The notes under the pieces: generated by a model
The model's database searches: none
What the model saw: only the letters and a program-made list of their open reading frames with translations
What the model was told of the DNA's origin: nothing
Position numbers and translations under genes: made by a program
Source of the DNA: Lachnospiraceae bacterium
Lineage (GTDB): Bacteria > Bacillota > Clostridia > Lachnospirales > Lachnospiraceae
Assembly (NCBI GenBank): GCA_022793195.1
Contig: JAAWCJ010000030.1
Location: 1 to 64,000 of the forward strand
Length of the DNA: 64,000 nucleotides
Reading direction: 5' to 3'
In this document: one piece after another, positions 62,914-64,000 of the stretch
Layout: each line of letters begins with the position of its first letter
How positions within the stretch are numbered: the first letter of the stretch is position 1

Positions 62914-62947
62914 GTTTATAATAAAAACTAAAAAAGGAGAATAAGCT

Positions 62948-63823
62948 ATGTTATACGGTATTTACAATGCATACTGGACCCATGAGTGGTCTGCAAACTA
63001 TGAGTATTATATTCCCAAAGTAAAGAAGCTGGGCTTTGATGTATTGGAGATTTCCTGTGCGGCATTGACAAGGGATTATGCCACAGATGAGAAAATCCGT
63101 GACCTCAAAAAATGTGCCGATGACAACGGCATTATTTTAACAGCGGGATACGGTCCCACAAAGGAACAAAACTTATGCTCTCCTGACGAAGAAGTTGTAA
63201 AAAAGGCCATGGCCTTCTTTGAAATGATACTGCCGAAACTGCAGATGATGGATATCAAGGTACTTGGCGGCGGGTTATATTCCTACTGGCCCCTGGATCC
63301 CACTATGCCCATGGACAAAGAAAAAGATACGGAACGCGCCATTAAAAATATGAGAAAGCTGTCCAAGGTCGCTGAGGACTGCGATGTAACACTGGGCATG
63401 GAAGTACTGAACCGTTATGAAGGTTATATGATGAATACTTGTGAAGAGGCATTGCAGTTTATCGATGCCGTAGGCAGTTCCCATGTAAAGGTGATGCTGG
63501 ATACCTTCCATATGAATATTGAAGAGGACAATATGGCTGCCGCCATCCGCCTGGCAGGCGACAAGCTGGGGCATCTCCACCTGGGAGAGCAGAACAGACG
63601 CGTTCCCGGCAAAGGCAGTATGCCCTGGCAGGAAATCGGACAGGCACTGCGTGATATCAATTACCAGGGCGCGGCAGTTATGGAACCCTTCGTCATGAAG
63701 GGCGGAACTGTTGGTTCTGAAATCAAAGTCTGGAGAGATCTTGTGCCGGATGTGACAGAGGAAATTCTGGACAGAGACGCAAAAGGCGCCGTGGAATTCG
63801 TCCGCCACGTATTCGGGATATAG
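62948..63823 (+). CDS. D-allulose/D-tagatose 3-epimerase-family enzyme
   Basis: A 291-residue TIM-barrel protein that closely follows the clostridial D-psicose (allulose) 3-epimerases: MLYGIYNAYWTHEWSANYEYY, GPTKEQNL, GGGLYSYWPLDPT and VKVMLDTFHMNIEED. The four metal ligands are seen as E in GMEVLNRYE, D in MLDTFH, H in HLHLGEQNRRVPG and E in VMEPFV. It should interconvert ketohexoses at C3. AGGAG precedes the ATG. A VOC protein follows 11 bases later. Confidence 0.9.
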   Translation: MLYGIYNAYWTHEWSANYEYYIPKVKKLGFDVLEISCAALTRDYATDEKIRDLKKCADDNGIILTAGYGPTKEQNLCSPDEEVVKKAMAFFEMILPKLQMMDIKVLGGGLYSYWPLDPTMPMDKEKDTERAIKNMRKLSKVAEDCDVTLGMEVLNRYEGYMMNTCEEALQFIDAVGSSHVKVMLDTFHMNIEEDNMAAAIRLAGDKLGHLHLGEQNRRVPGKGSMPWQEIGQALRDINYQGAAVMEPFVMKGGTVGSEIKVWRDLVPDVTEEILDRDAKGAVEFVRHVFGI

Positions 63824-63834
63824 GAGGTATCGCC

Positions 63835-64000
63835 ATGGGAGTGAAAGTAAAAGGCGTATCCCACATCGGGCTGTATATTAAAGATGTTGAACGTTCCAAA
63901 AAGTTTTATACGGAAGTCCTGGGGTTTGAAACCATTTGTGAGTTTGTATCCCTGGAAGGAAACAAGATGGCTTTCGTGAAAAGCGGAAACTTAATCATTG
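63835..64000 (+). CDS. VOC/glyoxalase-family protein, cut by the window edge
   Basis: The first 55 or so codons are present: KGVSHIGLYIKDVERSKKFYTEVLGFE is the classic VOC opening, with the histidine as first metal ligand. AGGAGG precedes the ATG. It is likely co-transcribed with the epimerase, perhaps as a sugar isomerase helper or an aldehyde detoxifier. Confidence 0.85.
   Translation, partial: MGVKVKGVSHIGLYIKDVERSKKFYTEVLGFETICEFVSLEGNKMAFVKSGNLII

Overview
The window looks like chromosome from a low-to-mid GC, Gram-positive anaerobe of the Clostridia, most likely a gut Lachnospiraceae. The reasons are strong AGGAGG ribosome sites, TTGACA/TATAAT promoters, lipoprotein-anchored flavodoxins, a ribose-type ABC operon, two manganese (yybP-ykoY) riboswitches, and a three-gene block resembling the DUF5716/DUF5717 genes typical of that family. 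No rRNA, tRNA, CRISPR array, phage or complete insertion sequence was found. The family assignment is inference from gene content.

Layout. 1-2.7 kb: a truncated AAA ATPase at the edge, then an Rrf2 regulator, a double SnoaL protein and a class-M-like sirtuin, with three matching palindromic operators. 2.7-8.5 kb: one seven-cistron operon on the minus strand (MerR remnant, flavodoxin lipoprotein, SUMF1-flavodoxin fusion lipoprotein, carboxymuconolactone decarboxylase-like protein, DUF4405 haem-type membrane protein, DUF362 lipoprotein, COG0701 permease). It looks like an undescribed extracytoplasmic redox system. 8.8-15.4 kb: a second AAA ATPase, a decayed LysR gene, and a TetR-controlled uptake/hydrolysis operon (APC permease, AbgB-like M20 hydrolase, DUF5058 pair). 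15.4-16.5 kb: a long hairpin element and a Phd/PIN toxin-antitoxin pair. 16.5-25.1 kb: a two-component system driving a lipoprotein and ABC exporter operon through two copies of a direct-repeat box. 25.2-25.7 kb: a small AbrB-type module with an operator built into its promoters. 25.9-31.9 kb: larE/larC, a MoxR-VWA pair and an AlkD-like protein. 32-34 kb: an XRE-controlled membrane protein and a RelB/PIN toxin-antitoxin pair, between two related hairpin elements.

34-40 kb: a CaCA antiporter and mntP, each behind a predicted Mn2+ riboswitch, with a Na/Pi cotransporter, a LURP-one protein and a leucine-rich-repeat protein between them. 40-42.7 kb: aroE, aroD and an AraC regulator. 42.8-50.7 kb: a minus-strand catabolic operon (2-hydroxyacid dehydrogenase, M24 peptidase, ribose-type ABC importer, DapA-family aldolase). 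51-53.9 kb: an AT-rich restriction-modification pair (fused type-I-like methylase and a MamI-type endonuclease), overlapping aroK by 4 bases. 54-60 kb: the DUF5716/DUF5717-type block. 60-64 kb: an HD protein, TcdA-like E1 enzyme, MFS transporter, D-allulose/tagatose 3-epimerase and a truncated VOC protein.

The most interesting items are the extracytoplasmic flavodoxin/SUMF1 operon, the 1177-residue/Hsp70-like/TPR-like block, and two families of long intergenic hairpins. In the first family the core sequence is conserved between copies while the stems differ in sequence but remain paired.
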